DNA of 64,000 nucleotides. Origin: Chloroflexota bacterium. Its GTDB lineage: Bacteria; Chloroflexota; Anaerolineae; Anaerolineales; Villigracilaceae. The notes beneath the pieces are model-generated. The model searched no databases. It was not told the origin of the DNA and was given only the letters and a program-made list of their open reading frames with translations. Location: assembly GCA_016191845.1 (NCBI GenBank), contig JACPVF010000009.1:1-64000 (forward strand). The letters run 5' to 3'. Shown one piece after another: positions 41,405 through 52,736 of this stretch. Each line of letters opens with the position of its first letter. The first letter of the stretch is position 1. The position numbers and the translations under genes were made by a program.

Positions 41405-42447
41405 TCCTGTTTCCCCGATTTGTTTCGATATAACTCCATATCCGCGCGCTTGAGCAGGGTTTGCATGTTGTCACTCTCAGTACAGGTGGCGACCCCAAAG
41501 CTCAGACGGAATGGCTGGACCACCCTGGGGTCCAAATCAGTGCCGATGGTGTTAAGCCGTTGCAAAAGGGAGGACTGCCCGCCTGTGCCCAGATTGGGAC
41601 AGATGATCAGGAATTCGTCGCCGCCCCAGCGTCCTGCCAAGTCTCCCCGTCGGAGGATTCTGTTCAGTTCAGTGCCAAAATATTGCAATACCTTGTCGCC
41701 AGCATCGTGCCCGTAGGTATCATTGATGCTCTTGAAGCGGTCGATATCCACCAAAATGACCGAGAAGGGAATATTCTCCCGAATCAAGGAAACGATGGTG
41801 TCGGTCAATTTGCGTCGATTGTGGATGCCCGTCAACGGGTCGGTGTTGGCGAGCTGGTCCATCAGCATGGACCGCGTTTCGGCCTCGACGACTTTATCCT
41901 TCAGGTTGACGATCACCGAAAGAAGAATGATGTATAGAAGGTTGGCGATCAAAACCTGAAAGATCACGCTGACATTTTGGCCAAAATTGGCGTTTTTTGG
42001 GACCCTGATCAGGAACCATAACCCTATTGCAAGGATGTAGCCATAGCTCCCGATGGAGAGACGTGTAGCGGTCCTGGATGAAAACATAAGAAATGGCGCG
42101 GCATACAGCATGACCATCCAGAGAAAAAATTTATTCAGGTCAAGGGAGGTCGTTTGCACGCTGAGAAGGACGCTGTAGGTAAAGAATCCCAGAAGATAAA
42201 GGACCGTGGCTGTATAGATAATTCGTTCGAAATAGCGAATGAATTTCTCGTTGCGTTTCCAGATCCAATAGATGGGGATGGCGTAGAAGAGGGAGAGCAC
42301 GGGAAGATAGCCACTCGATATTGGGTTTGTATCCTGGACAATCCGATCCAGTATCCAGACCCCCAACGTGATGACAACGCCCGCAGCCAGGGCCCCCAAA
42401 TAGACTCTGACCTTGAGCCTGGTAATGAAGGAAACCTGATTTTCCAT
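41401..42447 (-). CDS. Membrane diguanylate cyclase (GGDEF)
   Basis: A 348-residue protein that should make cyclic di-GMP. About six membrane helices (residues ~12-185) form the sensor. The GGDEF domain has DPLTGIHNRRKL, VDIDRFKSINDTYGHDAGD and an intact GRWGGDEF. An RxxD motif (RRGD), the inhibitory I-site, lies five residues before it, implying product feedback. ATG 42447 is preferred because GGATGGAG lies just upstream; an ATG twelve bases earlier sits on that SD. Next to an inactive GGDEF protein and near an HD-GYP gene. Confidence 0.92.
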   Translation of the reverse strand: MENQVSFITRLKVRVYLGALAAGVVITLGVWILDRIVQDTNPISSGYLPVLSLFYAIPIYWIWKRNEKFIRYFERIIYTATVLYLLGFFTYSVLLSVQTTSLDLNKFFLWMVMLYAAPFLMFSSRTATRLSIGSYGYILAIGLWFLIRVPKNANFGQNVSVIFQVLIANLLYIILLSVIVNLKDKVVEAETRSMLMDQLANTDPLTGIHNRRKLTDTIVSLIRENIPFSVILVDIDRFKSINDTYGHDAGDKVLQYFGTELNRILRRGDLAGRWGGDEFLIICPNLGTGGQSSLLQRLNTIGTDLDPRVVQPFRLSFGVATCTESDNMQTLLKRADMELYRNKSGKQD

Positions 42448-42570
42448 GGATGGCTCCATCCTTTCAATGTGTTGGTGAAAGGAACATGGGCAAAATCGAA
42501 AGCCTTAAGAGCGAACGGGAGGCCAGGCCCCCCGTTCGTCATACTTGAGGATGGATCTTGCGGGCGAGAT

Positions 42571-43914
42571 CTATTTTTCGAGCAAGCCCAGCACGGCAGG
42601 CAGCAATTGTTTCTTACGCGAGACCACGCCTGCCGCGTCACGCGTGCCGTCGGGAAGGGGTGGATAGGGCAGGTCATCGAGGATGGGCGTGGCGTTGGAT
42701 GAGACCAGCAGACGGCTGGTGCCACGTACCACGTCGGTGATGAGCAGCATGGCAAAATCCAGGCCGCGCTTGTCCTTGAGCTCGTCGAGGGCGAAGCGCA
42801 GCGGATCGAGGTGCTCGGCGATCTGCACCAGGTCGGTGACTTCAGCCTGGGCCACCGCGAACTTGAACCCACCCGCCTCGAAGGGCTTGATGTCGGTGCT
42901 GACGATGTCCTTCGGGTCGCGGTTGGAGAGGCCAGCGCCTGCCGAGAGCACGGCATTCCCGTAGGATTCGATGGTCTCGCCCTTGAGCGGACCATTGCCC
43001 ACGAAGGCCCAACGCGAGAGGCGGTCAGCGGCGGCCTTGTCGCGCGGGGTGGTGGTGGGGGAGGTGAAGATCAGGGTATCGGCCAACAGCCCAGCCAGCA
43101 GGGTGCCTGCCAGCGCGGGCGGCATGGACAACCCTGCCTCGGCAGTTTGTTCCGAGACCAGGGTGGAAGTCGAGCCGACGATGTCCACGGTAAAGCGGAT
43201 GGGGGTATGGGTGTGCGGGTTGCCGAGGCGATGATGATCGAGGATCTCGAGCAGCTCGGCCTCCTCGAGCGCGGCGATGGCCTGGCGCGGCTCGTTATGG
43301 TCCACCAGGATGATCTTGAGACGGGGTGGGTTGAGCACGTCGCGCTGACGGGCGATGCCGAGGTATTGTCCGTTTTCGTCCACCACCCAGTATTCGTTGT
43401 GCTCGTCGCGCAGGATGCGGTTGAGCATGTCGCGGATGTGGGCATTGGCCGCATACTTGGGTACGGTCGTGTCGGCGGCATCGGCGCACGGCACAGCCAT
43501 CATCTCACGGACGGTGGCATTGCCAGGTCGCGGCCCCAGCACCTCAGTAAAGTACTTGAACAGGCTCAAGCCGTTGATCAGGCCGAAGGGTTTGCCATCC
43601 TCGCCGACCACGGGAGCGACCCCGCCTGTGCGCGAAGCCAGGGTCCAGGCCAGGCCCAACTGCGAGTCGGGGCGGATGGTGTCGAGGCGGTGCATGACCG
43701 ATTCGAAGCGGGGTGAGGCGTCTGTCAACAGGACGGGCGGCTCCAGGCCAAGGGTCTTAAGCACCCAGGCAGTCTGGGCATTGAGCGCACCTGCGCGCGC
43801 CGCCACGGTATTGACGCCATCGCGTTCGCGCAGCAACCAGGCATAGCCCATCGCTGCGGCAACGGTGTCGGTATCGGGGTTGACGTGTCCCACTACAAAG
43901 ATTTGATCGCTCAT
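42571..43914 (-). CDS. ppaC: Manganese-dependent inorganic pyrophosphatase with CBS domains
   Basis: A 447-residue family II pyrophosphatase, splitting PPi to two phosphates. The DHH domain has GHVNPDTDTVAAAMGYAWL, ILVDHNE and ILDHHRLG, which supply the Mn ligands. The DHHA2 domain ends with VVSRKKQLLP, which binds substrate. Between the first and second motifs (~residues 70-190) is an insert of two CBS domains (FGLINGLSLFKYF and EYWVVDENGQYLGIARQRDVL), so adenine nucleotides probably regulate it. A DRTGG insert was not evident. Monocistronic. Confidence 0.94.
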   Translation of the reverse strand: MSDQIFVVGHVNPDTDTVAAAMGYAWLLRERDGVNTVAARAGALNAQTAWVLKTLGLEPPVLLTDASPRFESVMHRLDTIRPDSQLGLAWTLASRTGGVAPVVGEDGKPFGLINGLSLFKYFTEVLGPRPGNATVREMMAVPCADAADTTVPKYAANAHIRDMLNRILRDEHNEYWVVDENGQYLGIARQRDVLNPPRLKIILVDHNEPRQAIAALEEAELLEILDHHRLGNPHTHTPIRFTVDIVGSTSTLVSEQTAEAGLSMPPALAGTLLAGLLADTLIFTSPTTTPRDKAAADRLSRWAFVGNGPLKGETIESYGNAVLSAGAGLSNRDPKDIVSTDIKPFEAGGFKFAVAQAEVTDLVQIAEHLDPLRFALDELKDKRGLDFAMLLITDVVRGTSRLLVSSNATPILDDLPYPPLPDGTRDAAGVVSRKKQLLPAVLGLLEK

Positions 43915-43945
43915 GCCATTCTCCAGCCAGTCAGGTTTTGGGCAA

Positions 43946-45616
43946 TTATATCTCGCCCTTCTCCGTCAGCTTGAGGAAAATGTCCACGACATGTGGATCG
44001 AATAGTTTCCCTGCCTGTTCTTCGAGATAGGCCAGCGCCTTTTCGCGCGGCCAGCCGCGGTTATATGGCCGCTCGGATTGAACGGCATCCCAGACGTCCA
44101 CCACGGCAAAGACGCGCGCCGCCAATGGGATGGCGCGTCCCTTCAAACCGCGCGGATAGCCTGACCCATCCCAACGCTCATGGTGACAGTAGGGGATATC
44201 CAGCGCCTTGTGCAGGAAGGGAACGGGACTGAGGAGCTGATAGGCCGTTTCGGGGTGTTTCATCACGATGGCGCGCTCTTCGTTGGTCAGCGGACCTGGC
44301 TTGCTGAGGATACTATCGGGGATGCCCATCTTGCCAATGTCATGCAGCAGCGCGCCGCGATGGATGTGCAGGATGTCATCCTCGGGGATGCCGAGCGCGC
44401 GCGCCACCTTTAGGGTGGTTTCCGTTACACGGCGTGAGTGTCCCTCCGTTTCCTTGTCCCGCAATTCGAGCGCGCGCGCCCAGCCTTCCAGGGTGGTCTC
44501 GTAGGCTTCGGCCAGTTCACGGGTGCGCATGTCCACGCGCTCTTCCAGCACCTGATTGAGCCTGCGCAGGTCGCTTTCCAGCGCTTTCATGGCGGTGATG
44601 TCGTGACAGAAGTACACGCGGCCCGTCAACACACGGTCCTGCCCGAACAGCGGCCAGACCGTCAACTCGTAATGGACCAACCTGTTCTCCACTGGGAAGA
44701 CCGCCTCGGTGCGCGCATAGGTCACATCGGTGTACATCTTGATCGGGATGGGAAAATCGGCGAAGATCAGCTTGGCCGACTGGCCGATGACCTGTTCCGC
44801 TTTCATACCCAGCAGGTCGAGCATGGCGCGGTTGATATCCACAATGGTGGTACTGCGGTCGAGAATGACCACGGGATCCACCATCTCCTCGAAGACGCGG
44901 TCCCGTCCAACGGGAACCACCTGGAAGATACGGAAGCGGAACAACCCCCAAGCAATGATCAGGTTCCCGATCCCGATGGTCAGGGGCGCAGGGTCTCGCT
45001 GGGGGATCAGGTGGACGCTGAGGATGGGCAGAATGGTCCCAATGACGGGGACAAGGAAGCCCAGGATGATGGTGACGATCTGGGCGCGATAGAGGTTGTG
45101 CGGGCGGAAGAAACGTTGTGCGACGATGAAAAGCGCGGCCAGGATTATCCCGTAACTGTAGGCAGCATAGAAATAAACGAAAGAAGTGAATTCATATTTC
45201 AATTCCGAGAACGGGCCTGTTACGATCAGTTCAGGGCGGACGTAGATCCAGTGATAATAAGAATCGGTCAGCAACAGGAACAGCAAGGTGACAGGCACTA
45301 TCAGCGAAACGTGGAAGAACAACTTCGTGCTCTTTAGCTTGAACTCGGTATATCGCACAGCGAAAACGGGAAATGCCACCAGGGAAACGGCCCCTGCCAC
45401 CCATTGCACCGCATCCCAAAAGATCTTATACCCCAGATGGTAGTTGACCAGTTCCAGAATAAAGCCAAAGACCCAGAGAGTCTGCCCGCCCACATACCAA
45501 AAGAATGCCCAGGCCCCCAACGCGCGTCGTTGCACGTAGGTGTAGATCAAGACTCCCATTGATAAGGCCAGGGAGCCCAGATAGGGCAACAGGTAGATCA
45601 ATTGAGCAGGGGTCAT
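43946..45616 (-). CDS. 7TM-PAS-HD-GYP cyclic-di-GMP phosphodiesterase
   Basis: A 556-residue membrane protein. Seven N-terminal helices (~residues 5-225) resemble the 7TM histidine-kinase sensor module. A PAS domain follows (~235-345: DPVVILDRSTTIVDINRAMLDLLG), and then an HD-GYP domain (~365-550) with LHDIGKMGIPDSIL, HPETAYQLL and HHERWDGSGYPRGLKG. It should degrade c-di-GMP. Together with the two GGDEF proteins nearby it makes a small c-di-GMP cluster. It is separated from the upstream oxidoreductase gene by a hairpin. Confidence 0.92.
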   Translation of the reverse strand: MTPAQLIYLLPYLGSLALSMGVLIYTYVQRRALGAWAFFWYVGGQTLWVFGFILELVNYHLGYKIFWDAVQWVAGAVSLVAFPVFAVRYTEFKLKSTKLFFHVSLIVPVTLLFLLLTDSYYHWIYVRPELIVTGPFSELKYEFTSFVYFYAAYSYGIILAALFIVAQRFFRPHNLYRAQIVTIILGFLVPVIGTILPILSVHLIPQRDPAPLTIGIGNLIIAWGLFRFRIFQVVPVGRDRVFEEMVDPVVILDRSTTIVDINRAMLDLLGMKAEQVIGQSAKLIFADFPIPIKMYTDVTYARTEAVFPVENRLVHYELTVWPLFGQDRVLTGRVYFCHDITAMKALESDLRRLNQVLEERVDMRTRELAEAYETTLEGWARALELRDKETEGHSRRVTETTLKVARALGIPEDDILHIHRGALLHDIGKMGIPDSILSKPGPLTNEERAIVMKHPETAYQLLSPVPFLHKALDIPYCHHERWDGSGYPRGLKGRAIPLAARVFAVVDVWDAVQSERPYNRGWPREKALAYLEEQAGKLFDPHVVDIFLKLTEKGEI

Positions 45617-45632
45617 ACGCTGGGGTAAACGA

Positions 45633-45665
45633 AGACTTCCGAAGTTTAATCCACTTCGGAAGTCT
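45633..45665 (-). terminator. Hairpin between the Xdh fusion and HD-GYP genes
   Basis: AGACTTCCGAAGT (45633-45645) and ACTTCGGAAGTCT (45653-45665) are exact complements around a seven-base loop. The T-run after it on the minus strand is weak. Confidence 0.65.
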
Positions 45666-45686
45666 TTCGGTTAATGCTTTTGTAAG

Positions 45687-48647
45687 TTACTGAGCCGCCT
45701 TGAGGGCTTTCCAGACCTTCTCGGGCGTGACGGGGTTCTCGTCGATGTTCACGCCGACCGCGTCGAGGACGGCATTGCCCACGGCGGGCGCGACGCCGTC
45801 CATGGGGATCTCGGCCACGGCCTTGACTCCGAACGGATGCGACGGCTCGAAGGTCTCGACGAAGATGGTCTCCAACTCAGGCATTTCATCCGCGCGGAAG
45901 AGGTGATAGCGGTCGAAGTCACGTTCAAGCGCCTGGCCCTTGTCATCGTAGCGCATCTCTTCGCAGACGGCGTAGCCAAGGGCCTGAGTCATGCCGCCTT
46001 CGATCTGGCCTGAAGCCGTGAGCGGATTGACGATCACGCCCGAGTCAACGGCCATGACCAGCTTGTCGACCGTGACCTGGCCTGTTTCCGTGTCGACGGT
46101 CACTTCGGCGAACTGCGCGCCGAAAGGCGGAGGCGAAACCTGTGAGACGTGGCTGGCCACGCCCATGATCTGCTCCTGGTTGTTCTTGTGCAGCGAGTCG
46201 AGCGCCATCTCGGCCATGGTCACCGAGCGGCCATCAGGTGCGTACGCCTTGCGGTCCGCGAGGCGGATGTTGACGGCTTCTGATTCGGGCAGGCCCAGCA
46301 TCATTGTGGCGCGGATGCGGATGCGCTCTGCGGCAGCCTGCGCGGCCTTGGTGGCGGCAGCGCCCGAAATGTAAGTGGTGGAGGAAGCATACGCGCCGAC
46401 GTCAAATGGGGTGAAATCGGTATCGGACGAGTAGCAGATCACGTCCTCGACGGGCACGCCCAATACCTCGGCGGCCATCTGCGCGAGGACGGTGTCGGAA
46501 CCCGTCCCCAGGTCCGTGGCGCCGACCAACAGGTTGAAGGAGCCGTCGTCGTTGAGCTTGATCGATGCGCCGCCCATGTCGAGGTAGGGGATGGCCGTGC
46601 CTTGCATGACCATCGCCACGCCAATACCCTTGCGTTTGTTGGATCCCAGGCTGGCCTGCCATTCCTTGTTCCCGAACTTGTCATCCCAGCCGATGGCGGC
46701 CTTGCCCTGCGCCACGCATTGCTCCAGGCCCACGGTCTGGATGATCTCGGGGCGCGGTTCGCGGCCTTCGTTCCAGGCGGTGGAGAAGGGATGATATTCG
46801 CCGGGGTGGATGGTGTTCTTGAGGCGGAATTCGATCGGGTCGAAGCCCATCTCGCGCGCGATCTTTTCGAGGTGACGGTCGAGCGGCCAGTAGCCCTGCG
46901 GCACGCCATAGCCACGGAACGCACCCGCGGGCGGCGTGTTGGTGTAGACCACGTCGGCATAGAAGCGGATGTTGGGCGACTTGCGATATTCGCCGTCGCC
47001 GACGTACAACGCCATCGACTTGTGGCCCGTGTTGCCCGTGACGGTCAGCGCGTGACAGCCGTAGGCGCCCGTATCGGACAGGGCATACATCGAGTTGGCG
47101 GTGATGGTGCCGTCTTTCTTGACGCCCGTCTTCATCGTGACGCGCATGGGGTGACGCGAGCGCGAGGCAATGAATTCTTCGTCGCGGGTGTATTCGTAGA
47201 TCACGGGACGCTTGGTGGCAATGGTCAGATGTCCAGCCACGTCTTCGATCAGCATTTCCTGCTTGCCGCCGAAGCCGCCGCCGATGCGCGGTTTGACCAC
47301 GCGGATGCGCTTGACGGGCAGGCCCAGCACGGGCGCCAGCATGCGGCGTACGTGGAACGGCACCTGCGTGGAGGTGCGGATGACGAGGCGGTCGTCCTCG
47401 TCCCAGTAGGTGACCACGACATGAGGCTCGATGTGGGCCTGCTGGACCTTGGGTACCACGTACTCGGCCTCGAAGATGCGGTCCGCTTCGGCAAAGCCTT
47501 TTTCCACATCGCCGATGTCGATGCGGATCTCGGCAGCCAGGTTCTTCTCAGGATGGGAGTCAGCGAAGTTGACGTACTCGGGTTCATCGTGAATGCGGAT
47601 CGCGCCAGGCTGCATCGACTCGCGTGAGTCCAAAATGGCGGGCAGGAGCTCGTACTCGACCTCGATCAGGCGGAGGGCTTTCTCTGCGATTTCGGGGGTC
47701 TCCGCTGCAACGAAGGCCACGCGGTCGCCGACGAAGCGCACTCGGTGGTCGAGCGAGAACATATCCAGCGGACCAGGGATCGGGTCCGATTGCCCCGCGG
47801 TGGAATAGACCACACGCGGCAGGTCCTTCCAGGTCAGCACGGCAGCCACACCCTCCAGTGCTTTGGCCTTGCTGACGTCGATGCTCTTGATCTCGGCATG
47901 CGCGTGCGGCGAGTGCAGCACCTTGGCATACAACAGGCCGCGCTTCTCGAAGTCTGCGGCGAAGGCGGGCTTGCCCTGCACCAACTTGACGGCATCCAGC
48001 TTCTTCTCGGGCTTGCCAACCGTCTGCCAGGTCTTCGTTTCGGGGGTGACGACCACCTTTGGGCGTACCTGCACTCCTGTCATGGAGGACGAGTCGCCTG
48101 CGGGTGTTTCGGGCTGGGGCGCGCCGAAGTCCCAATGAATGGCGTCGCCTTCCAGGGGCGCTTCCCCGCGCATCTCCGCCGCGGCCTTCAGGATGGCTTG
48201 CACAGGCTTGACGTACCCCGTGCAGCGGCATAACACGCCCGAGATGGCCTCGCGCACTTCCGCCTCGCTGGGGTTGGGATTCTTCTCCAACAGGGTTTTG
48301 GCTGCCAGGATCTGCGCGGGGGTGCAGTATCCGCACTGGATGGCACCCGACTCGACGAACGCCCGTTGCAGCGGATGCAGGCCATCGGTCTGCTTCCAGC
48401 CCTGTTCGGGATGTTCGCCCAACGCCTCGATCGTGGCGATCTTGTGACCTTCCGCCTGGGCCGCGAGCAGGGAGCCTGCATTGACGGGGCGCCCGTCCAG
48501 CAGGACCGTGTCCGAGCCCGAGAGGCCATCTTCGTCTCCGAACTTGACTCCGTGAAATCCCAGCCCACGCAAAACGGCGAGCAGGGTGGCAGCGGGTGCT
48601 GTTTCATAGGGGTAGTCCGTGCCGTTGATGTGCAGGGTGATCTTCAT
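45687..48647 (-). CDS. Xanthine dehydrogenase family fusion (Fe-S plus molybdopterin subunits)
   Basis: A 986-residue Mo hydroxylase. Residues 1-~165 correspond to the [2Fe-2S] subunit; the second cluster is intact (QCGYCTPAQ and LCRCTGY). In the first, plant-ferredoxin-like cluster the usual GCGEGxCGAC reads GDEDGLSGSD, so its Cys ligands are gone. E. coli XdhD shows the same kind of loss. From ~200 the Mo subunit follows: HAEIKSIDVSKAKAL, GGGFGGKQEML, PPAGAFRGYGVPQ and the catalytic-Glu region near FGVKAVAEIPMDG. Substrate may be a purine or another heterocycle. AAGGAG precedes the ATG. An FAD subunit gene is at 53533. Confidence 0.9.
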   Translation of the reverse strand: MKITLHINGTDYPYETAPAATLLAVLRGLGFHGVKFGDEDGLSGSDTVLLDGRPVNAGSLLAAQAEGHKIATIEALGEHPEQGWKQTDGLHPLQRAFVESGAIQCGYCTPAQILAAKTLLEKNPNPSEAEVREAISGVLCRCTGYVKPVQAILKAAAEMRGEAPLEGDAIHWDFGAPQPETPAGDSSSMTGVQVRPKVVVTPETKTWQTVGKPEKKLDAVKLVQGKPAFAADFEKRGLLYAKVLHSPHAHAEIKSIDVSKAKALEGVAAVLTWKDLPRVVYSTAGQSDPIPGPLDMFSLDHRVRFVGDRVAFVAAETPEIAEKALRLIEVEYELLPAILDSRESMQPGAIRIHDEPEYVNFADSHPEKNLAAEIRIDIGDVEKGFAEADRIFEAEYVVPKVQQAHIEPHVVVTYWDEDDRLVIRTSTQVPFHVRRMLAPVLGLPVKRIRVVKPRIGGGFGGKQEMLIEDVAGHLTIATKRPVIYEYTRDEEFIASRSRHPMRVTMKTGVKKDGTITANSMYALSDTGAYGCHALTVTGNTGHKSMALYVGDGEYRKSPNIRFYADVVYTNTPPAGAFRGYGVPQGYWPLDRHLEKIAREMGFDPIEFRLKNTIHPGEYHPFSTAWNEGREPRPEIIQTVGLEQCVAQGKAAIGWDDKFGNKEWQASLGSNKRKGIGVAMVMQGTAIPYLDMGGASIKLNDDGSFNLLVGATDLGTGSDTVLAQMAAEVLGVPVEDVICYSSDTDFTPFDVGAYASSTTYISGAAATKAAQAAAERIRIRATMMLGLPESEAVNIRLADRKAYAPDGRSVTMAEMALDSLHKNNQEQIMGVASHVSQVSPPPFGAQFAEVTVDTETGQVTVDKLVMAVDSGVIVNPLTASGQIEGGMTQALGYAVCEEMRYDDKGQALERDFDRYHLFRADEMPELETIFVETFEPSHPFGVKAVAEIPMDGVAPAVGNAVLDAVGVNIDENPVTPEKVWKALKAAQ

Positions 48648-48674
48648 GGGAACTCCTTGGATTGAAATCGGACG

Positions 48675-49812
<1,138 letters not shown>

Positions 49813-49816
49813 GGAT

Positions 49817-52714
49817 TTAAAGGACCTTCTTTACTTCCAGGAACTGACCTTTTTCAGCATTGGCTTTGTTAATAGCCTCGGCCGAGCCGAGGACGACAAC
49901 TTCACCGTGTTCGGCCACGCGCTGGAGCACCTCCGCGAATTGCTTGAAATCCTGGGTGGTGGTGCCGAGCACTTCGTCACGGGTGCGCTGACGGGCCTCG
50001 TCGGTGTAGTTGGTAAGGTGGCGCAACATGGACTGGTAGCCCTTGGCATCGGGCAGCAGGTAGGCGTCGAAGTCGCCGATGGTGCCGATGATGGCCTTGG
50101 TCAACTCGGAGTCGCTCAGGTCGAGGTCACGCAGGAATTTGACGGTGTTGTCGTAGTTGTCGAGCGTGGCCAGCACGTTCGGGTCGCGGTAGGAGAGATA
50201 ATCAAAGGTGCCCGAGTTCTGGTCGAAGGTGCTGAAGCCACCATAGGCGCCGCCCTGCACGCGGATCTTGTCCCACAGCCAGGTGGTGCCGAGGTAATTG
50301 CGGATGACGTGGATCGAGCCGTCGGGTTCGTAGCCCTGGGCGTAGAGGTTGGCGCCTTTGCCCACGTAGTTGACCTGCGCGGGAATGGTGAGACCCTCGT
50401 TGATGGTGACAGGCTGGCGGTCCCAGCGCTGGGGTGTGAACGGGGCGGAGGGCAGCGCCTGGACGAAGTCCGCCACCTGGGGCTGAATCCGCTTCCAGTT
50501 GGCTTCATCCAGCGTGACGTTGACCAGCATGGCCGAACGGTTGATGAGCACCTTGCGCAGGGCTTCGAGTTTGGCCAGCACGCCCGCCCAATCCTTATCC
50601 ATCTGCTCGGCCAGGCCGCGCAGGAAGAAGAGCTGGTCAAGGCCGCCGATCTGCTCGCTGACCCAGGCCGCTTCGCTGAAGCGTGCGCTCAAGCGGCCGT
50701 GCACCACGCCATGTCCGCCAGGGATGAGGCCCGCCTCGGTGCCCGCCTTTTCTTCAAGCACGATCTGCTTGAAGCGTTCGGGATTGTCGAGTTGGGCGGT
50801 GAGCAGCACATCCTTGAGGATGGCGAACAGTTCGGGTGTCTGCGAAACGACGGCCTTGCCGCGCAGCATGAACCATAGCACCGACTTATCGCTCTCGCGC
50901 TCGGTGGTGGTGATGGTCGAGGACCATACGCCGCCCGTGCTGCGCCCGATGCGCTGAGTCAGTTTGACGAAGTCTTCCTTCTCGGTGCCGAGTTCGAGCA
51001 GGGCGCGGCCGAACAGGCCGACGTAGGGCAACAGGTCTTGCGGGACGCTGTGCAGGTCGAAGCCCAGGTCGAGATAGGCGATGCCATTGGTGAACAGGTC
51101 GTGATAAAGTACCTGCGCGCCGCCTGCCTTTGAGACCTCAATGGGCACGGTCTTGGCCTGTTTGTCGAGGTCGTTCAACGAGAGTGACGGGATGCTGGCG
51201 AGCGCCTCGGGGGTATCGGGTGTTTCCTGGTGATGTTTGAGCGCGGCAAGGTCGGCCATCACTTTTTCGAGGTCGGCCTGGCTCATGGCGGCCCTGGTCT
51301 TGGCAAGGCGTTCCTTCTCGATCTCATCGCGCTGCTTGTTGACGTTCGGGTCGGGCTCCAGCACCACGGTGGAGCGGTGCGGGTTATCCAGCAGATATTT
51401 CTGGATCAGGCCCTCGAAGTATTTCTCGCCCTTGGCAATGCGCGCCTTGACGGCGCTCAGCGGAGCCTCGAAGGCCAGTTCTTCGAGCGGGTCGCGGTCG
51501 TAGATCCAGGCGGTCAGCGCGCCGAGCATGAGCGACAGTCCGCGCGGGAAGCGGCCCGTGTTCTGCTCGCGCAAGTGGAACTCAACTGTGTTGACCGAGG
51601 CCGCGATGGTGTCGGCGTCGATGCCCGACGTAAGCTGGGTCAGCGTTTCGAGGATCAATTCCTCCACTTTGGCGGTGTTCTCGGCCAGCACGCCCTTCAT
51701 GCCGACCGAATATTTCATCTGGCGGAAGTCGCTGTCCATGCCGCCGCCCGTCAGGTCTTCGCCCAGGCCCGAGTCCATCAGGGCCTTGCGCAGCGGGGAG
51801 GCGGGCGTGCCCGTCAGGATGTGGGAGAGGATCGCCAGGCCGAGGCTGGTCTCGGATTCGGGGATCTCATCCAGCATCCAGTTGAGGTTGATGTAGCTCT
51901 TGGGGTCGTCGGTCTCGCCCGAGTCATATTTGTGGACCTCGCGGCGCGGTGCGCTGAAACGCGGCTGCAGCGGAATCTCGGACTTGGGGTCCTGCTTCTC
52001 GAAATCCTTGAGCCAGTCTTCGAGGATGCGGAAACGCTCCTCTTCGGGGTCGTCGCCGTAGAACCAGATGTAGGCGTTGGACGGGTGGTAATAGGTCTGG
52101 TGGAAGTGTTTGAACTCGGCGTAGGTCAGGTCGGGGATGACCAGCGGGTCGCCGCCCGAATCAAGGCTGTAGAGCATGTCGGGGTAGATCGAGTGCTGGC
52201 TGTGCTCGTTGAGCAGGCTGTCGGGCGAGGAGTAATTGCCCTTCATCTCATTGAAGACCACGCCCTTGAAGGTCAGCGGCGCGTCGGGGGATTCGATCTC
52301 GTAGTGCCAGCCTTCCTGCTGGAGCGTGCGCTCGGGGATGAGCGGATAGAAGACGGCGTCGAGGTAGACGTCGATCAGGTTGTAGAAGTCCTTGAGGTTG
52401 GTGCTGGCCACGGGATAGGTGGTCTTGTCGGGATAGGTCATCGCGTTCAGGAAGGTGTTGAGCGAGCTCTTGGCCAGCTCGATGAACGGTTCCTTGGCGG
52501 GATATTTGCGCGAGCCGCACAGCACGGAATGTTCCATGATGTGGGCGATGCCGTTCGACGAGGCAGGCGGGGTGCGGAAGGTGATGCCGAAGGCCTTGTT
52601 CTCGTCGCTGTTGGTGACAGAGATCAGCCGCGCCCCCGTCTGCTCGTGGACGTAGAGCTTGGCTTTCGAGTTGATCTCGGGGATGTCGCGTTCTTGAAGG
52701 AGGGTAAAGGTCAT
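49817..52714 (-). CDS. PreP/M16C family zinc peptidase
   Basis: A 965-residue insulinase-type peptidase of the presequence protease group. The inverted zinc motif HIMEH (~residues 58-62) with the distal Glu in NEMKGNYSS is present, followed by NAMTYPDKTTYPVAS, another M16C hallmark. Two homologous halves are joined by a long linker, the closed-chamber design that degrades peptides up to ~70 residues. No signal peptide is visible, so it should be cytoplasmic and act in peptide turnover. It stands alone between a repeat and a less GC-rich gene. Confidence 0.94.
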   Translation of the reverse strand: MTFTLLQERDIPEINSKAKLYVHEQTGARLISVTNSDENKAFGITFRTPPASSNGIAHIMEHSVLCGSRKYPAKEPFIELAKSSLNTFLNAMTYPDKTTYPVASTNLKDFYNLIDVYLDAVFYPLIPERTLQQEGWHYEIESPDAPLTFKGVVFNEMKGNYSSPDSLLNEHSQHSIYPDMLYSLDSGGDPLVIPDLTYAEFKHFHQTYYHPSNAYIWFYGDDPEEERFRILEDWLKDFEKQDPKSEIPLQPRFSAPRREVHKYDSGETDDPKSYINLNWMLDEIPESETSLGLAILSHILTGTPASPLRKALMDSGLGEDLTGGGMDSDFRQMKYSVGMKGVLAENTAKVEELILETLTQLTSGIDADTIAASVNTVEFHLREQNTGRFPRGLSLMLGALTAWIYDRDPLEELAFEAPLSAVKARIAKGEKYFEGLIQKYLLDNPHRSTVVLEPDPNVNKQRDEIEKERLAKTRAAMSQADLEKVMADLAALKHHQETPDTPEALASIPSLSLNDLDKQAKTVPIEVSKAGGAQVLYHDLFTNGIAYLDLGFDLHSVPQDLLPYVGLFGRALLELGTEKEDFVKLTQRIGRSTGGVWSSTITTTERESDKSVLWFMLRGKAVVSQTPELFAILKDVLLTAQLDNPERFKQIVLEEKAGTEAGLIPGGHGVVHGRLSARFSEAAWVSEQIGGLDQLFFLRGLAEQMDKDWAGVLAKLEALRKVLINRSAMLVNVTLDEANWKRIQPQVADFVQALPSAPFTPQRWDRQPVTINEGLTIPAQVNYVGKGANLYAQGYEPDGSIHVIRNYLGTTWLWDKIRVQGGAYGGFSTFDQNSGTFDYLSYRDPNVLATLDNYDNTVKFLRDLDLSDSELTKAIIGTIGDFDAYLLPDAKGYQSMLRHLTNYTDEARQRTRDEVLGTTTQDFKQFAEVLQRVAEHGEVVVLGSAEAINKANAEKGQFLEVKKVL

Positions 52715-52736
52715 GGGGTGGCTCCTGAGTAAATTA

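Noticed and set aside
51230-52732. Plus-strand open frame of 500 codons
   Set aside because: Antisense to the M16C peptidase and of low-complexity composition. The peptidase frame carries the zinc motif.
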